Source: a virus. Taken from it: DNA of 23,465 bases. Position numbers and translations under genes: made by a program. The notes beneath the pieces are model-generated. The model had not been told where the DNA came from, did no database searches, and worked only from the letters and a program-made list of their open reading frames with translations. Where the stretch lies: positions 1 through 23,465 of IMG/VR virus record IMGVR_UViG_3300047666_000147; one strand, written 5' to 3'. Of this stretch, positions 15,549-23,009 are shown in pieces (the first letter of the stretch is position 1; every line of letters starts with the position of its first letter).

Positions 15549-15826
15549 ATATTTCTTACTGCGCCTTTAGCTCTGTCTACAAGGGTCAGCTTTGCGTTTT
15601 TACCTTCTTTAATCTTTTTAGTAAACTTAGCCAAGAACATGTTTAATACTTGGCTTTGGTTCCATGCTGCTAGCCGCTCTTTGTCATCGTCTAGCTTGCA
15701 GCTCTCAAATTTAGCAAGCAAGTCACCACGGCATTCAACTATGAATCGTTGGATTAGCTCGTCATTTAGCAATTGCTCTGCTCTAATAGCTTGTTGTACT
15801 GTGTTCTTTAAGTCTGATTCAGTCAT
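15542..15826 (-). CDS. 94-aa head-region protein, unknown function
   Basis: This soluble, mostly helical protein starts MTESDLKNTVQQAI. It has a charged middle with DDDKERLAAWNQSQVLNMF (about 46-64) and a basic end (KKIKEGKNAKLTLVDRAKGAVRNII). It sits between portal and scaffold. Its ATG lies within the last codons of the 52-aa gene (8-nt overlap). It may be a head assembly or portal accessory protein, but no family is recognised and no motif points to an activity. Confidence 0.6.
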   Translation of the reverse strand: MTESDLKNTVQQAIRAEQLLNDELIQRFIVECRGDLLAKFESCKLDDDKERLAAWNQSQVLNMFLAKFTKKIKEGKNAKLTLVDRAKGAVRNII

Positions 15827-15977
15827 GTTGCACCAATTCTATTGATTCTTTAAAAAATAAATCTAAAGTCTTTCCATATTTATTAGTATAAAAAAGGACT
15901 TGAGTTAATGATTTACCTGTAACTAGGTATCTATCATAATCCCCATTTGTTTTTAATTTTCTAAATCTAACTTTCAT
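15819..15977 (-). CDS. 52-aa small protein coupled to the portal gene
   Basis: The frame runs from ATG 15977 to TGA 15819. The ATG overlaps the portal stop as ATGA, and the end overlaps the next start by 8 nt, so it fills the space between the two genes exactly. The product is basic at the N-terminus (MKVRFRKLKTNGDYDRYLVTG) and ends FFKESIELVQHD. Strand-helix order is plausible and no TM segment is seen. Its function is unknown. Confidence 0.7.
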   Translation of the reverse strand: MKVRFRKLKTNGDYDRYLVTGKSLTQVLFYTNKYGKTLDLFFKESIELVQHD

Positions 15978-18082
15978 AGGTTAACCGTTGTAGTTGCAGT
16001 CGTGTTGTCTGCAAACTCTGCGTTAAGGTCTTTGCCGTACTTCAATTCTAAATTAGTCAGTTTAAGAGATAAATCATCAATAGCTTTCTGGCTGTCAGCT
16101 TTTAACTTGGCAATAAATTTAGCGTTGTCAGACTGCAGCTTAGCTGCGTCTATTTGTTGTGTTGCCTGCGCCTTAATTAGGCTGGCCTGCGCTTTGATTT
16201 GTTCGGCTTCTGCCAATGGGTTTTGTAATCCCTGCATTTGCTCTTGAAGCTGCAGCACTAACTTGTTGAGTATTTCATTCTCTGCTTTGAGTGTTTCGCT
16301 TGGCTCATCTGGATCGTTAAAGAACTCGTTAACTCTTGGAAATCCAATCCCCTCAACCATTCTTGATAGCGTGTTATAGCCTTTCTTCTCATCTGCTAAC
16401 GTTGAGCCTTGCTGGATTAGTGACTGCTGTATGCTGTAAATGCCTTGAAGTGATTGCAAAGACTTTTCGTTATCGCCTGCACCTAAACCAACATTAGATT
16501 GAACATGGTGGTTATACTTCCAGCCTTTAGGGTTAACAGTTAGCGCCTTACCTAACACTCTAAACTCTTGCTCTGTGTTTTGGTAGCGTGAAACAATCCA
16601 GGCTATGCCCTCGTATAACTTTCTAAATCCAGTCTCACCATAGTTTCTGGCTATCAACTCAATCTTGGCATTGCTTGAATCGCGGGTATCTAAAGTCTTA
16701 GTAGCTGTCTCTTCGTTTAAATCATCTGCGTCTAAGCCTTGGTTAGCTAACAGTGAACCGGTAGCCGCTGCTCTTGTTGTGTCAACGTATTGAATAACCT
16801 GAAGCGCTTGCTGTCCGATGTATGGAACGACTAGCGGGAAAACTGCTTGAGCTGGCAATATTTGGCTGTCTTCGTCCATCCTTATAATGCCGTTCTGCCT
16901 AACTGTAAGCATATCGTCAAGGTCAACATCATTATGTACTACGTTACGTGGGTGGTTAACCATGTAGATATTATCGTTAACGCCACGCTGTAAAGCTGTT
17001 TTCTGCAATTGGTAAGGATATGTTATTTCTGCTCTACTTCTACCGATTGCCTTATGAGGCATAAGCACTGCTGATAATGAGGCGTAAGGCGTGTGATTAA
17101 AATACTCGTTGATTAGAACCTTGTTACCGGAAATCATAACGTGCCTACGCTCTGCTATTCCGTCACCGTCAAAGTCTACTTTTACATATAAGTCCGCTAT
17201 CTCTACAAACTGACTAGCCCAGTTGTTAATGTGGGTGTCATAGTTTGCACCGCCTTGGTCGCGGTTACGTACTGATTCAATGTTAGATGTTCTACGGTCT
17301 TCTTCTTCAACTGTTGATAGCTGGTTGATTAGTTCACGGTCGAAGCCTTCAGATAATAATTCGCCGCGAGTCTTCCTAACTCTATCCCCTACCATTTCAG
17401 CATCTTCAATGCTTCGAGCGTTTCGCGTTATTAGGAATGATTCGGTAGGTATGTTGATGATGCAAACTTTTTGCTTTTCAGTTGTTACTCTGAACTTAAC
17501 GTCAAATGTTGCAAGCCCGGCTTCAGATGTCGAGCCGTTTTCATTCTGCTCTGATACTTCAACCTTAACCTTGTCAACCTTAGCACCCTTTAAGCTTTCT
17601 ACGATTGCTTGAACTTCTTCAACGTCTACATTCTCATACTCTACTTCTTCAACTTCTTTCTGTTCTTCAATAAAGTATTTGACAACGCCATTCTTTTGAA
17701 TCTCAGCGTCTTTCAACCAGTCGTGGATAACCTTAAATGATTCGGGTTGATTGCGTACTATCCAATTAACATACTTAGTCTTTTCTTCAGCTTCTTTAAT
17801 CTCGGCTTCGTTCTCAGTGTTAGGCTGGAATGTAACCACATCACCTGAACCTAAGAAGATACGAGCTAGGCTAGGCATGTCAGCCTCAACCACATCAGCT
17901 ATATCTGTTGATACTACGCTTGATTGATTCTCTACTGCTGCAAACTCGCCGGTCTTTTCACCCATATAAGCGGATAGATAAATGGTATTAAGCTTTGAAA
18001 ACTCACCATTGTACTGCGCTGCATCATCTTGAGCCTCATCTAAGAGCGCTACAAGTTCAGAGTCAGACATCTTTTGCGGCAT
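15974..18082 (-). CDS. Portal protein
   Basis: This 702-aa protein is close in length to the P22 portal (about 725 aa) and sits where a portal is expected, before scaffold and capsid. It should form the twelve-subunit ring at one vertex through which DNA is packed. Characteristic parts include the start with DIADVVEADMPSLARIFLGSGDVVTF (about 59-84, in part), DWLKDAEIQKNGVVKYFIEE, a KVDFDGDGIAERRHV turn near 305, and the LMPHKAIGRSRAEITYPYQLQK core followed by NDNIYMVNHPR. Residues about 595-686 form a long helix rich in Ala, Gln and Lys, likely the barrel or crown above the ring. It follows the plus-strand island. A probable promoter lies about 40 bases upstream. Confidence 0.85.
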   Translation of the reverse strand: MPQKMSDSELVALLDEAQDDAAQYNGEFSKLNTIYLSAYMGEKTGEFAAVENQSSVVSTDIADVVEADMPSLARIFLGSGDVVTFQPNTENEAEIKEAEEKTKYVNWIVRNQPESFKVIHDWLKDAEIQKNGVVKYFIEEQKEVEEVEYENVDVEEVQAIVESLKGAKVDKVKVEVSEQNENGSTSEAGLATFDVKFRVTTEKQKVCIINIPTESFLITRNARSIEDAEMVGDRVRKTRGELLSEGFDRELINQLSTVEEEDRRTSNIESVRNRDQGGANYDTHINNWASQFVEIADLYVKVDFDGDGIAERRHVMISGNKVLINEYFNHTPYASLSAVLMPHKAIGRSRAEITYPYQLQKTALQRGVNDNIYMVNHPRNVVHNDVDLDDMLTVRQNGIIRMDEDSQILPAQAVFPLVVPYIGQQALQVIQYVDTTRAAATGSLLANQGLDADDLNEETATKTLDTRDSSNAKIELIARNYGETGFRKLYEGIAWIVSRYQNTEQEFRVLGKALTVNPKGWKYNHHVQSNVGLGAGDNEKSLQSLQGIYSIQQSLIQQGSTLADEKKGYNTLSRMVEGIGFPRVNEFFNDPDEPSETLKAENEILNKLVLQLQEQMQGLQNPLAEAEQIKAQASLIKAQATQQIDAAKLQSDNAKFIAKLKADSQKAIDDLSLKLTNLELKYGKDLNAEFADNTTATTTVNL

Positions 18083-18113
18083 TATTAATAACTCAATTAT
18101 TCGGTTAGCTTTA

Positions 18114-18142
18114 TTGCGCCATTATATATCATAGCGTACACT
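18114..18142 (+). promoter_or_regulatory. Candidate promoter for the plus-strand island
   Basis: TTGCGC (18114-18119) and TACACT (18137-18142) are 17 bp apart, a partial sigma-70 match, about 50 bases before the first island ATG at 18195. It is the only fair plus-strand candidate in the 112-bp divergent gap. It overlaps the candidate minus-strand promoter for the portal, so the two could interfere. Confidence 0.4.
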
Positions 18143-18149
18143 GTGAATA
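18121..18149 (-). promoter_or_regulatory. Candidate promoter for the portal unit
   Basis: On the minus strand TATAAT (18121-18126) is a perfect -10 box. The -35 position (18144-18149, TATTCA) matches the consensus weakly, at 17-bp spacing. The portal ATG lies about 38 bases downstream. Minus-strand transcription would need to restart here if transcripts from the terminase genes stop before or within the island. Confidence 0.45.
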
Positions 18150-18194
18150 TGTAGCGCATTCCGCGTTATCCATTGCGTTCTATCGGGGTAAGGC

Positions 18195-18398
18195 ATGAAA
18201 GTTAAAGAGTTAATTGAGTTTTTACAATTGCAAGACCAAAACCAAGAAGTTGCATACACTTGTATGAGTGAGCAGTGCACTCTTGACGAAGATGAAATTC
18301 AAATAGTTGACTTATGCGAGGAGCGTGAAGATGGCTGGATACAGAATAAAAGGCCAGATATGAAAACCAAAAAATACTTACTATTCCCGGGGAATTAA
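18195..18398 (+). CDS. Island gene 1: 67-aa acidic phage protein
   Basis: This small acidic protein begins MKVKELIEFLQLQDQNQEVAYT, the pattern of a widespread group of short phage proteins (M-V-x-E-L-I-x-x-L-x-x-x-D-x-x-E-V) with unknown role, and ends KKYLLFPGN. TAAGG lies just upstream of the ATG. It is the first of four plus-strand genes, separated from the next by 3 bases. No catalytic motif is visible. Confidence 0.75.
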   Translation: MKVKELIEFLQLQDQNQEVAYTCMSEQCTLDEDEIQIVDLCEEREDGWIQNKRPDMKTKKYLLFPGN

Positions 18399-18401
18399 AT
18401 T

Positions 18402-18809
18402 ATGAATAACACTGAGAAGAAACTAGACGCGCTAATTGATGCGCTGGGGTTTGATGTTGAGGAGAATGACGTGTTTCTTGTTAGGACTGACGGAACTGAC
18501 AAGCAACACTTACGCACTGATATTAAGCTTACTGAGCGTGATAAACCTGTAGCAGATGATGAGCCTGTGAATCACGAATGGACGGTTGACACTAACACGG
18601 GTTGCGCTTTTGATGATGAGCTTACAATAAACCTTGCTGAAACCGAGGCATTTAAGAATTTTGCATGTACAGCGCGCACTACCATTGTTTCATCTACAAT
18701 ATTAAAGCGTGAGTTACTTAAAATATTAGAAACGGCTGGGAAGAAGCCTAAAAAGGGAACCATTGCAATAATTGAGCACGCAATAGATAAGGCGTTTAAG
18801 AATGAATAA
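18402..18809 (+). CDS. Island gene 2: 135-aa protein, unknown function
   Basis: This soluble acidic protein has an N-terminal helix (TEKKLDALIDALGFDVEE), an acidic middle (about 40-80), and a C-terminal helical basic part (LKRELLKILETAGKKPKKGTIAIIEHAIDKAFKNE, about 101-135, in part). GGGGA, about 8 nt before the ATG, is a good ribosome site. It follows island gene 1 with a 3-base gap, and the 53-aa gene starts inside its last codons. No family is recognised. Confidence 0.7.
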   Translation: MNNTEKKLDALIDALGFDVEENDVFLVRTDGTDKQHLRTDIKLTERDKPVADDEPVNHEWTVDTNTGCAFDDELTINLAETEAFKNFACTARTTIVSSTILKRELLKILETAGKKPKKGTIAIIEHAIDKAFKNE

Positions 18810-18963
18810 GTTCACCCTAATCATCTACAACAAAGGATGGACAGTTAAAGAAGCTTGCCAGCACTGGGGTATTAGATACGAGACATATAACCGTCACTGT
18901 AATAGTGAGAAGTTTGCTAATCGGCTAGAGTCAATGTGTAATGGATTGGAGGATAGATTGTGA
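18802..18963 (+). CDS. Island gene 3: 53-aa helix-turn-helix-like protein
   Basis: The frame runs from ATG 18802, overlapping the end of island gene 2 by 8 nt, to TGA 18963. Residues 11-32 (KGWTVKEACQHWGIRYETYNRH, in part) read as a compact helix-turn-helix: a helix with EACQHWG, a turn at GIR, and a recognition-like helix YETYNRHC. Short phage proteins of this type are common and usually uncharacterised. It may bind DNA and control nearby transcription. That is inference from shape only. Confidence 0.65.
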   Translation: MNKFTLIIYNKGWTVKEACQHWGIRYETYNRHCNSEKFANRLESMCNGLEDRL

Positions 18964-19115
18964 TTAAACAATATACTTTACTATTTTTAATTTGCTGCTC
19001 GACCTTCTTGTTGCTGCCAATAGATAAACCATTAAACGCTTATTATTTACTCATTATGGTTTTATTTGCTGGTGGCATTACATTGAAAGCTTGGTGTGTG
19101 CTTAAACAACGTTAG
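18960..19115 (+). CDS. Island gene 4: 51-aa small membrane protein
   Basis: The frame starts with GTG at 18960, which overlaps the stop of island gene 3 as GTGA, and has GGAGG (18948-18952) exactly 7 nt upstream, an excellent ribosome site. The product has two hydrophobic stretches (about 5-20 and 28-44) around a LPIDKPLN turn, so it is probably a hairpin membrane protein, with a short basic end (VLKQR). It ends 14 bases inside the 3' end of the convergent TerL gene. Exclusion, lysis-control or other accessory roles are possible. No family is recognised. Confidence 0.65.
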   Translation: MIKQYTLLFLICCSTFLLLPIDKPLNAYYLLIMVLFAGGITLKAWCVLKQR

Positions 19116-20655
19116 CCTTGCCATAGTTTAACGCTTTACGAGCTTTCTTAATCGGAGGCTTGAACATTAGCATCATTATACAGTCACCTTCGTTGGGTGA
19201 ATCTATTTTATTAGTTTTCATTTCCTTCTTGCTCATTATTTGCTGCAAGCCTTTACCGTTGGCTATTCTTGGTATCCTTGTTATCTGAGACCTTAAATCG
19301 ATTAGGTTTTCTATGCCTTCACTATCAAAGCTAATCATTTCATTTGGGTCTATGTAGTCACCCCTGACAACGCATTTATAAGTATTAAACATTAAGTCGG
19401 CTAATGTAATGTAATACTGTGACCTATTATTTAAGAATGTTTCTTGATATGTCTTAGGTAATTTATCTTTATCATCTTCTAGCTTTTGATATATCTTGTT
19501 TGCGTTGTCTTGCCCCTTTCCAGAAAGCGAACCTCTAAACCCGTGGAAATCAATCTTAGTGCCTTTAAAGTTGTCAGATATTTGACGTTTAAGACCTGTT
19601 CCCATGCCGTCCTCGTCCCATACGAACCAATCAGCACCATCATTTATTGCATGGTCTGTTGCCCAGTCGCACGTCTCGTCTATTGCGCCTTTATATTTAG
19701 ACCTTACCTTAGTTATTATAGAGCCGTGTCGCATAGCATAACCGCCTGCGTCCTCTCCGTCATTGAACGGGTCATGTGCTGCTATTTTGCACCCATGTGG
19801 CTCAAACACTTTCTTTAACCTTTCAATCTTATGGGCGTCTATACAAGCATCAAACCACTCACCTTTAATTATTGAATTTTCTACCTCATCCATATAATGA
19901 CCTCTCCACTTATGATCATACTCTGCCCTCGACATCTTATCGTAGTCATCAAGCCGCTCGACTTCTAGGCCAGATGCTATAAACCAGCTCTTAGGCATGT
20001 CGGTATAATTCATTTCAACAACCATTATACTGTCATCTTCATAATACCCGCACCGCTTCAGCTCTTTCTCTGCTCGAACAAGCCACTTTTTAGCTATGGC
20101 TCCGTCCCTTCTGCCTCGGTTCATAGTGATAATTATTTCGGGCATTTCAAAGCCTGATTCGGCTAGCAACTCATCCATTTGAGCTTGTGACTCTAGCTTT
20201 CTTCCATCAAGCAATCTTTCTGTATCTTCAGCGTTAAGCCTAACAGAGGCGGTAAGAACTCTTAGCGTGTTAGCTGATATATCCTCGCCTTCTTCTATCC
20301 ATAGTAAATCAACGCCTGATAGAGTGGATTTTAAAGATGTAATGTTTCTTGACAGACCTCTATAGAATGTACGACCACCGCTAACGTGAGTGATGGATGT
20401 TTTTGTATCTTCAAACCCAGTTATTTCAAGCCTGTTTATTTCATCAAGGATTGTTCTGTGGACTGACTCTTCAATTGAATTTTGGTTTTCCCTGGCACAG
20501 CAAACTAATTCACCGCTAGCTATTTTAGCCGCCACCAAGTCAGCTACGCCAGTTGATTTAGTTGAACCTCTACCTCCAACTATTATTTTTATTCTTTTAG
20601 GCTTTGTAAATATAGGGTGAAGGTTTTTGACGTACTTGATATCAATACTAGTCAT
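19102..20655 (-). CDS. Terminase large subunit (TerL, Terminase_3-like)
   Basis: This 517-aa DNA-packaging motor has both expected domains. The ATPase has Walker A G27-G-R-G-S-T-K-S34, a Walker B stretch LLWIEE (117-122) with catalytic Glu121 or Glu122, a FYRGLSRNITSLKS motif before it, and a coupling motif near ITMNR (176-180). The nuclease has three acidic sites: D295 (AAHDPFND), D347 (FVWDEDG) and D491 (GDCIMML), as expected for an RNase H-like fold that cuts concatemers. The length is normal. It overlaps TerS by 8 nt. A headful or a cos mechanism cannot be decided from the sequence alone. Its 3' end overlaps the convergent plus-strand membrane gene by 14 nt. Confidence 0.95.
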   Translation of the reverse strand: MTSIDIKYVKNLHPIFTKPKRIKIIVGGRGSTKSTGVADLVAAKIASGELVCCARENQNSIEESVHRTILDEINRLEITGFEDTKTSITHVSGGRTFYRGLSRNITSLKSTLSGVDLLWIEEGEDISANTLRVLTASVRLNAEDTERLLDGRKLESQAQMDELLAESGFEMPEIIITMNRGRRDGAIAKKWLVRAEKELKRCGYYEDDSIMVVEMNYTDMPKSWFIASGLEVERLDDYDKMSRAEYDHKWRGHYMDEVENSIIKGEWFDACIDAHKIERLKKVFEPHGCKIAAHDPFNDGEDAGGYAMRHGSIITKVRSKYKGAIDETCDWATDHAINDGADWFVWDEDGMGTGLKRQISDNFKGTKIDFHGFRGSLSGKGQDNANKIYQKLEDDKDKLPKTYQETFLNNRSQYYITLADLMFNTYKCVVRGDYIDPNEMISFDSEGIENLIDLRSQITRIPRIANGKGLQQIMSKKEMKTNKIDSPNEGDCIMMLMFKPPIKKARKALNYGKANVV

Positions 20656-21019
20656 TAGTGCCGACAGGTATAAAGTTAAACGTTGTCATCTCAACAGGCC
20701 CACCGTTAGCGCCTGTTATTTCCTGCTTGACCTTACTGCCTTCCTTTCGGTCAATAACCCTGTGAGCAGTGTTTAAGTCTTTATCATCAAGGGCTGTATC
20801 TACTATCATCTTGGCTTTTAAAGTCGGTTGATTCTTTAGGGTCTCTTTCCGCTCCGCAAACTCTTCGTTTTTTTGACAGTATTCATACAATGATGTTTTG
20901 CTTATATTGGCATGGACGCAAGCCTCTAAATCAGTTGCGCCAACCAAAAAAGCAGACTCAAGTAAGCGGATTACCGCATCCGTCATAACTGTTGGCCTGC
21001 CGCCTTTATCTTTTTTCAT
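20648..21019 (-). CDS. Terminase small subunit (TerS)
   Basis: This 123-aa protein should recognise the packaging site and load TerL. The N-terminal part (about 22-52) forms a helix-turn-helix, with LVGATDLEACVHANISKTSLYEYCQ (in part) matching the usual small-terminase pattern. It is followed by NEEFAERKETLKNQPTLKA and an oligomerisation-type helix, and ends in a beta-rich tail (VEMTTFNFIPV) that may contact TerL or portal. It directly precedes TerL. It is preceded by the leader element also found before the scaffold gene, with AGGGAC as the ribosome site. Confidence 0.85.
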   Translation of the reverse strand: MKKDKGGRPTVMTDAVIRLLESAFLVGATDLEACVHANISKTSLYEYCQKNEEFAERKETLKNQPTLKAKMIVDTALDDKDLNTAHRVIDRKEGSKVKQEITGANGGPVEMTTFNFIPVGTND

Positions 21020-21057
21020 TTGTGTGAGTCCCTATAGGTTATTCACTGGTTAAATTT
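21020..21057 (-). promoter_or_regulatory. Leader element copy 1 (before TerS)
   Basis: On the minus strand this leader reads TTTAACC, AGTGAATAACC, TATAGGGACTCA, then CACAAATG. It aligns over about 35 nt with the leader of the scaffold gene 5.5 kb away. It includes the stop codon of the 147-aa gene. TATAGGGA at this place resembles the start region of T7-type polymerase promoters, though the upstream part is not a match to T7. A shared ribosome leader is the simpler reading. Confidence 0.6.
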
Positions 21058-21499
21058 AGCCCACCGCTTGAGTGAATGAACCCGCTGCCGCTACTGCATA
21101 ATCAAAGTCATTATTAATAACGTCAATTGAAGTTGTGCCATCAGCAGTTAAGTCTACCGCTTTGTATAAATCGCCAGTTGCGGTGTGTTTAATTAATGCG
21201 GTCTTAATAGTGCTTGGGTTACTGGCGTTCTTAGCTATTGTAGACAGATTAGCATAATCAAACTTTAGGTTTACACCTGTTCGAGTTATTGCAGAGCTGG
21301 TCAATGTAGTAGCTGCCACGAAATTACCGCCAGTTAATGGCGTGTAACTTGATATGTTTGGGTTAGTTGCGTCTGCGTCTACACTTGCGTAAGCGGTAGC
21401 AATAAAACCAATTGCAAAAGCGTCGCTTGATAAATCGTATGTTTTTTTCCCCAACTTCAACGCAAAGTCGTTGAATATTTTACTGTCGCCTGCTGCCAT
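21056..21499 (-). CDS. 147-aa virion-region protein, unknown function
   Basis: This soluble protein begins MAAGDSKIFNDFALKLGKKTY and is rich in Ala, Thr, Asp and Asn, with a mixed helix-strand look. There is no TM segment or signal. The ribosome site AGAGG is well placed. It lies between the 497-aa repeat protein and TerS. The low-complexity, beta-rich character (DADATNPNISSYTPLTGG) fits a small virion or tail accessory protein, but no family is recognised. Confidence 0.6.
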   Translation of the reverse strand: MAAGDSKIFNDFALKLGKKTYDLSSDAFAIGFIATAYASVDADATNPNISSYTPLTGGNFVAATTLTSSAITRTGVNLKFDYANLSTIAKNASNPSTIKTALIKHTATGDLYKAVDLTADGTTSIDVINNDFDYAVAAAGSFTQAVG

Positions 21500-21512
21500 T
21501 AGTTTAAACCTC

Positions 21513-23006
21513 TTATGTTGTTGTCCATATTGTACTACTTATAACGCTGTCAGTCCAAGCTGTAGATGCTGTAGCCTTATCAGTCCATACCGATCCAAAG
21601 TCGATAGATGGACTTTGCGTTAACATGTTAATTGTTTTGGTTGACTCTACAATTGAAAGTGTGCCACTTAACGTAATATTTGGGCTTTGGGTTGTAATAT
21701 TTAAAGTTGCTGTTGACTCAGTTATTACCAGCGTGTCTGGTGCTGTCAGCGTAATGTCTGGGTCATTGTTTGTAATATCAAGTGTTGATGTTGATTCTGT
21801 AATTGTTAACGTTGCTGTTAACGTTACAGTAGGGTCAATGCTGGTAATGTTAAGAGGCTCTGAGCCTTCTACAATTGAGATTAAGCCGGTAAAGTCTATA
21901 ACTGGGTCTACGCTTGTTATGTTTAGCGTAGCTACTGACTCTGTTATAGTTAGTGTTGCGCCACCAGGAACAAATACAGTGCCTAATGTCCAAAATGCGG
22001 ATGGGTTTGATTGATTACTCTCTCTTGAGGCACAAAAATCCGCGCTATCCGCTGTTTCTTTGACGTAGAAAGAATATATTTCTCCTGTGTATCTATCCTT
22101 CGGACCTGTTCCTACTCGTAAATCACCTGTGCCCACGTTTAGCGTTGTTGATGCATCACTTGAAAGAAGGGTGCCTAAATCATTTGCGCCATCCATATAC
22201 ACTGTGGCGGCTTGGTTATCAAACACATTACAAGACCGCTGCACTGATGTTGTGCTTGAGTTTGTTTGGTGCCCTATCCTATATCCGCCCGCCGCTTGCG
22301 AAAAGCCTGATTGAAAGGTTACTGTTTCTGAAGATCCTGAGACAGTTGAATCTTGGCGAAGGCCAAATGGCTCATCACCAGCGCCTTCATCATTGTTTAA
22401 ATACCAGATTCCTTTATCTGCTGAGGCCGCTGCATTTTCAAATGTACAATAGACGCTAACAGTTGACCTGCCATTTAAAGGTACTGCCCCAAGCGATATA
22501 AACCCGTCACTGAATGAGTAACCTTGTACTGACAATGCAGTTGGTGATGTACCGCCTAACGTTCCGCTGTATCCATTACCTGTTGAATCTGCAAGGCTAC
22601 CACCGTATAAATGCAATGCTGCAAGAAAGTCTTGCCAAACCTCCTCACTGCCAAATGATGCTCCTGGCAATGGCTGTGATTGCCCCGCTTTATTCCAAAA
22701 TGCGTAAACTTCTCTTGTGCCGCTTGCATATGTAGGAAATCTTATTTCAGCAACAAACTCAGTGCTTGATGCAGTTGCATTAGTTACACATGTAATAATA
22801 TCAACAGGTAATTGAGTTGATCCGTTTATGTCTGTACTACAATAAAAGTCACCGCCACCGTTTAGGCATGACAAAGAGCCGGTATCTAATGCGGATGTAG
22901 GCAAGTTAGCTTTAGTTATGACAGCAGTGAAGCCGGTTAATGAGCTGCCAGGACTAAGGCCAGTTAGTAACCGCCCTTGCCCCCAATCTGCTGCTGTAAA
23001 AGCCAT
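21513..23006 (-). CDS. DUF2341/LamG-type virion protein with 24-aa repeats
   Basis: Residues 1 to about 110 match the DUF2341 pattern (GGDFYCSTDINGSTQLPVDI, FVAEIRFPTYASGTREVYAFWNKAG, in part). A LamG/concanavalin-like domain follows (about 135-340; DSTGNGYSGTLGGTSP, then VYMDGANDLG and GEIYSFYVKE). Residues 351-472 are five repeats of about 24 aa with the frame TLTITES..TLNITS.DP.I.LT. The last 25 residues carry W-T-D units (VWTDKATASTAWTDSV, IWTTT). A sugar-binding LamG unit and a stalk-like repeat suggest an exposed virion protein, for example a head decoration or secondary adhesin. It lies upstream of the terminase genes, away from the other adhesins. No signal peptide is seen. Confidence 0.7.
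   Translation of the reverse strand: MAFTAADWGQGRLLTGLSPGSSLTGFTAVITKANLPTSALDTGSLSCLNGGGDFYCSTDINGSTQLPVDIITCVTNATASSTEFVAEIRFPTYASGTREVYAFWNKAGQSQPLPGASFGSEEVWQDFLAALHLYGGSLADSTGNGYSGTLGGTSPTALSVQGYSFSDGFISLGAVPLNGRSTVSVYCTFENAAASADKGIWYLNNDEGAGDEPFGLRQDSTVSGSSETVTFQSGFSQAAGGYRIGHQTNSSTTSVQRSCNVFDNQAATVYMDGANDLGTLLSSDASTTLNVGTGDLRVGTGPKDRYTGEIYSFYVKETADSADFCASRESNQSNPSAFWTLGTVFVPGGATLTITESVATLNITSVDPVIDFTGLISIVEGSEPLNITSIDPTVTLTATLTITESTSTLDITNNDPDITLTAPDTLVITESTATLNITTQSPNITLSGTLSIVESTKTINMLTQSPSIDFGSVWTDKATASTAWTDSVISSTIWTTT
21591..21956 (-). repeat. Five 24-aa beta repeats in the DUF2341/LamG protein
   Basis: Repeats at residues 351-374, 375-398, 399-424, 425-448 and 449-472 share TLxIxES, then xLNITS, then DPxIxLT. 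One unit has a two-residue insertion (399-424). Alternating strands within each unit imply a beta stack. At DNA level the copies are diverged but still similar, so unequal crossing or old duplication is likely. Confidence 0.85.
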
Positions 23007-23009
23007 GGG

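Noticed and set aside
19085-19125. Terminator between TerL and the convergent island
   Set aside because: Only a 4-bp AAGC/GCTT stem is present, with no U-run on either side.
19486-19818. Plus-strand frame of 110 codons opposite TerL
   Set aside because: It lies antisense to the TerL nuclease domain, which has all three acidic sites, and has no promoter or ribosome site.
21025-21040. T7-type polymerase promoter at TATAGGGA before TerS
   Set aside because: Only the start region matches, the upstream recognition part differs from known consensus forms, and no such polymerase is encoded here. Kept only as one reading of the leader element.
21625-22735. Plus-strand open frames opposite the LamG/repeat protein
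   Set aside because: They arise from the low stop density of the repeat-rich complement and lack start signals. The minus-strand protein has recognisable domains throughout.
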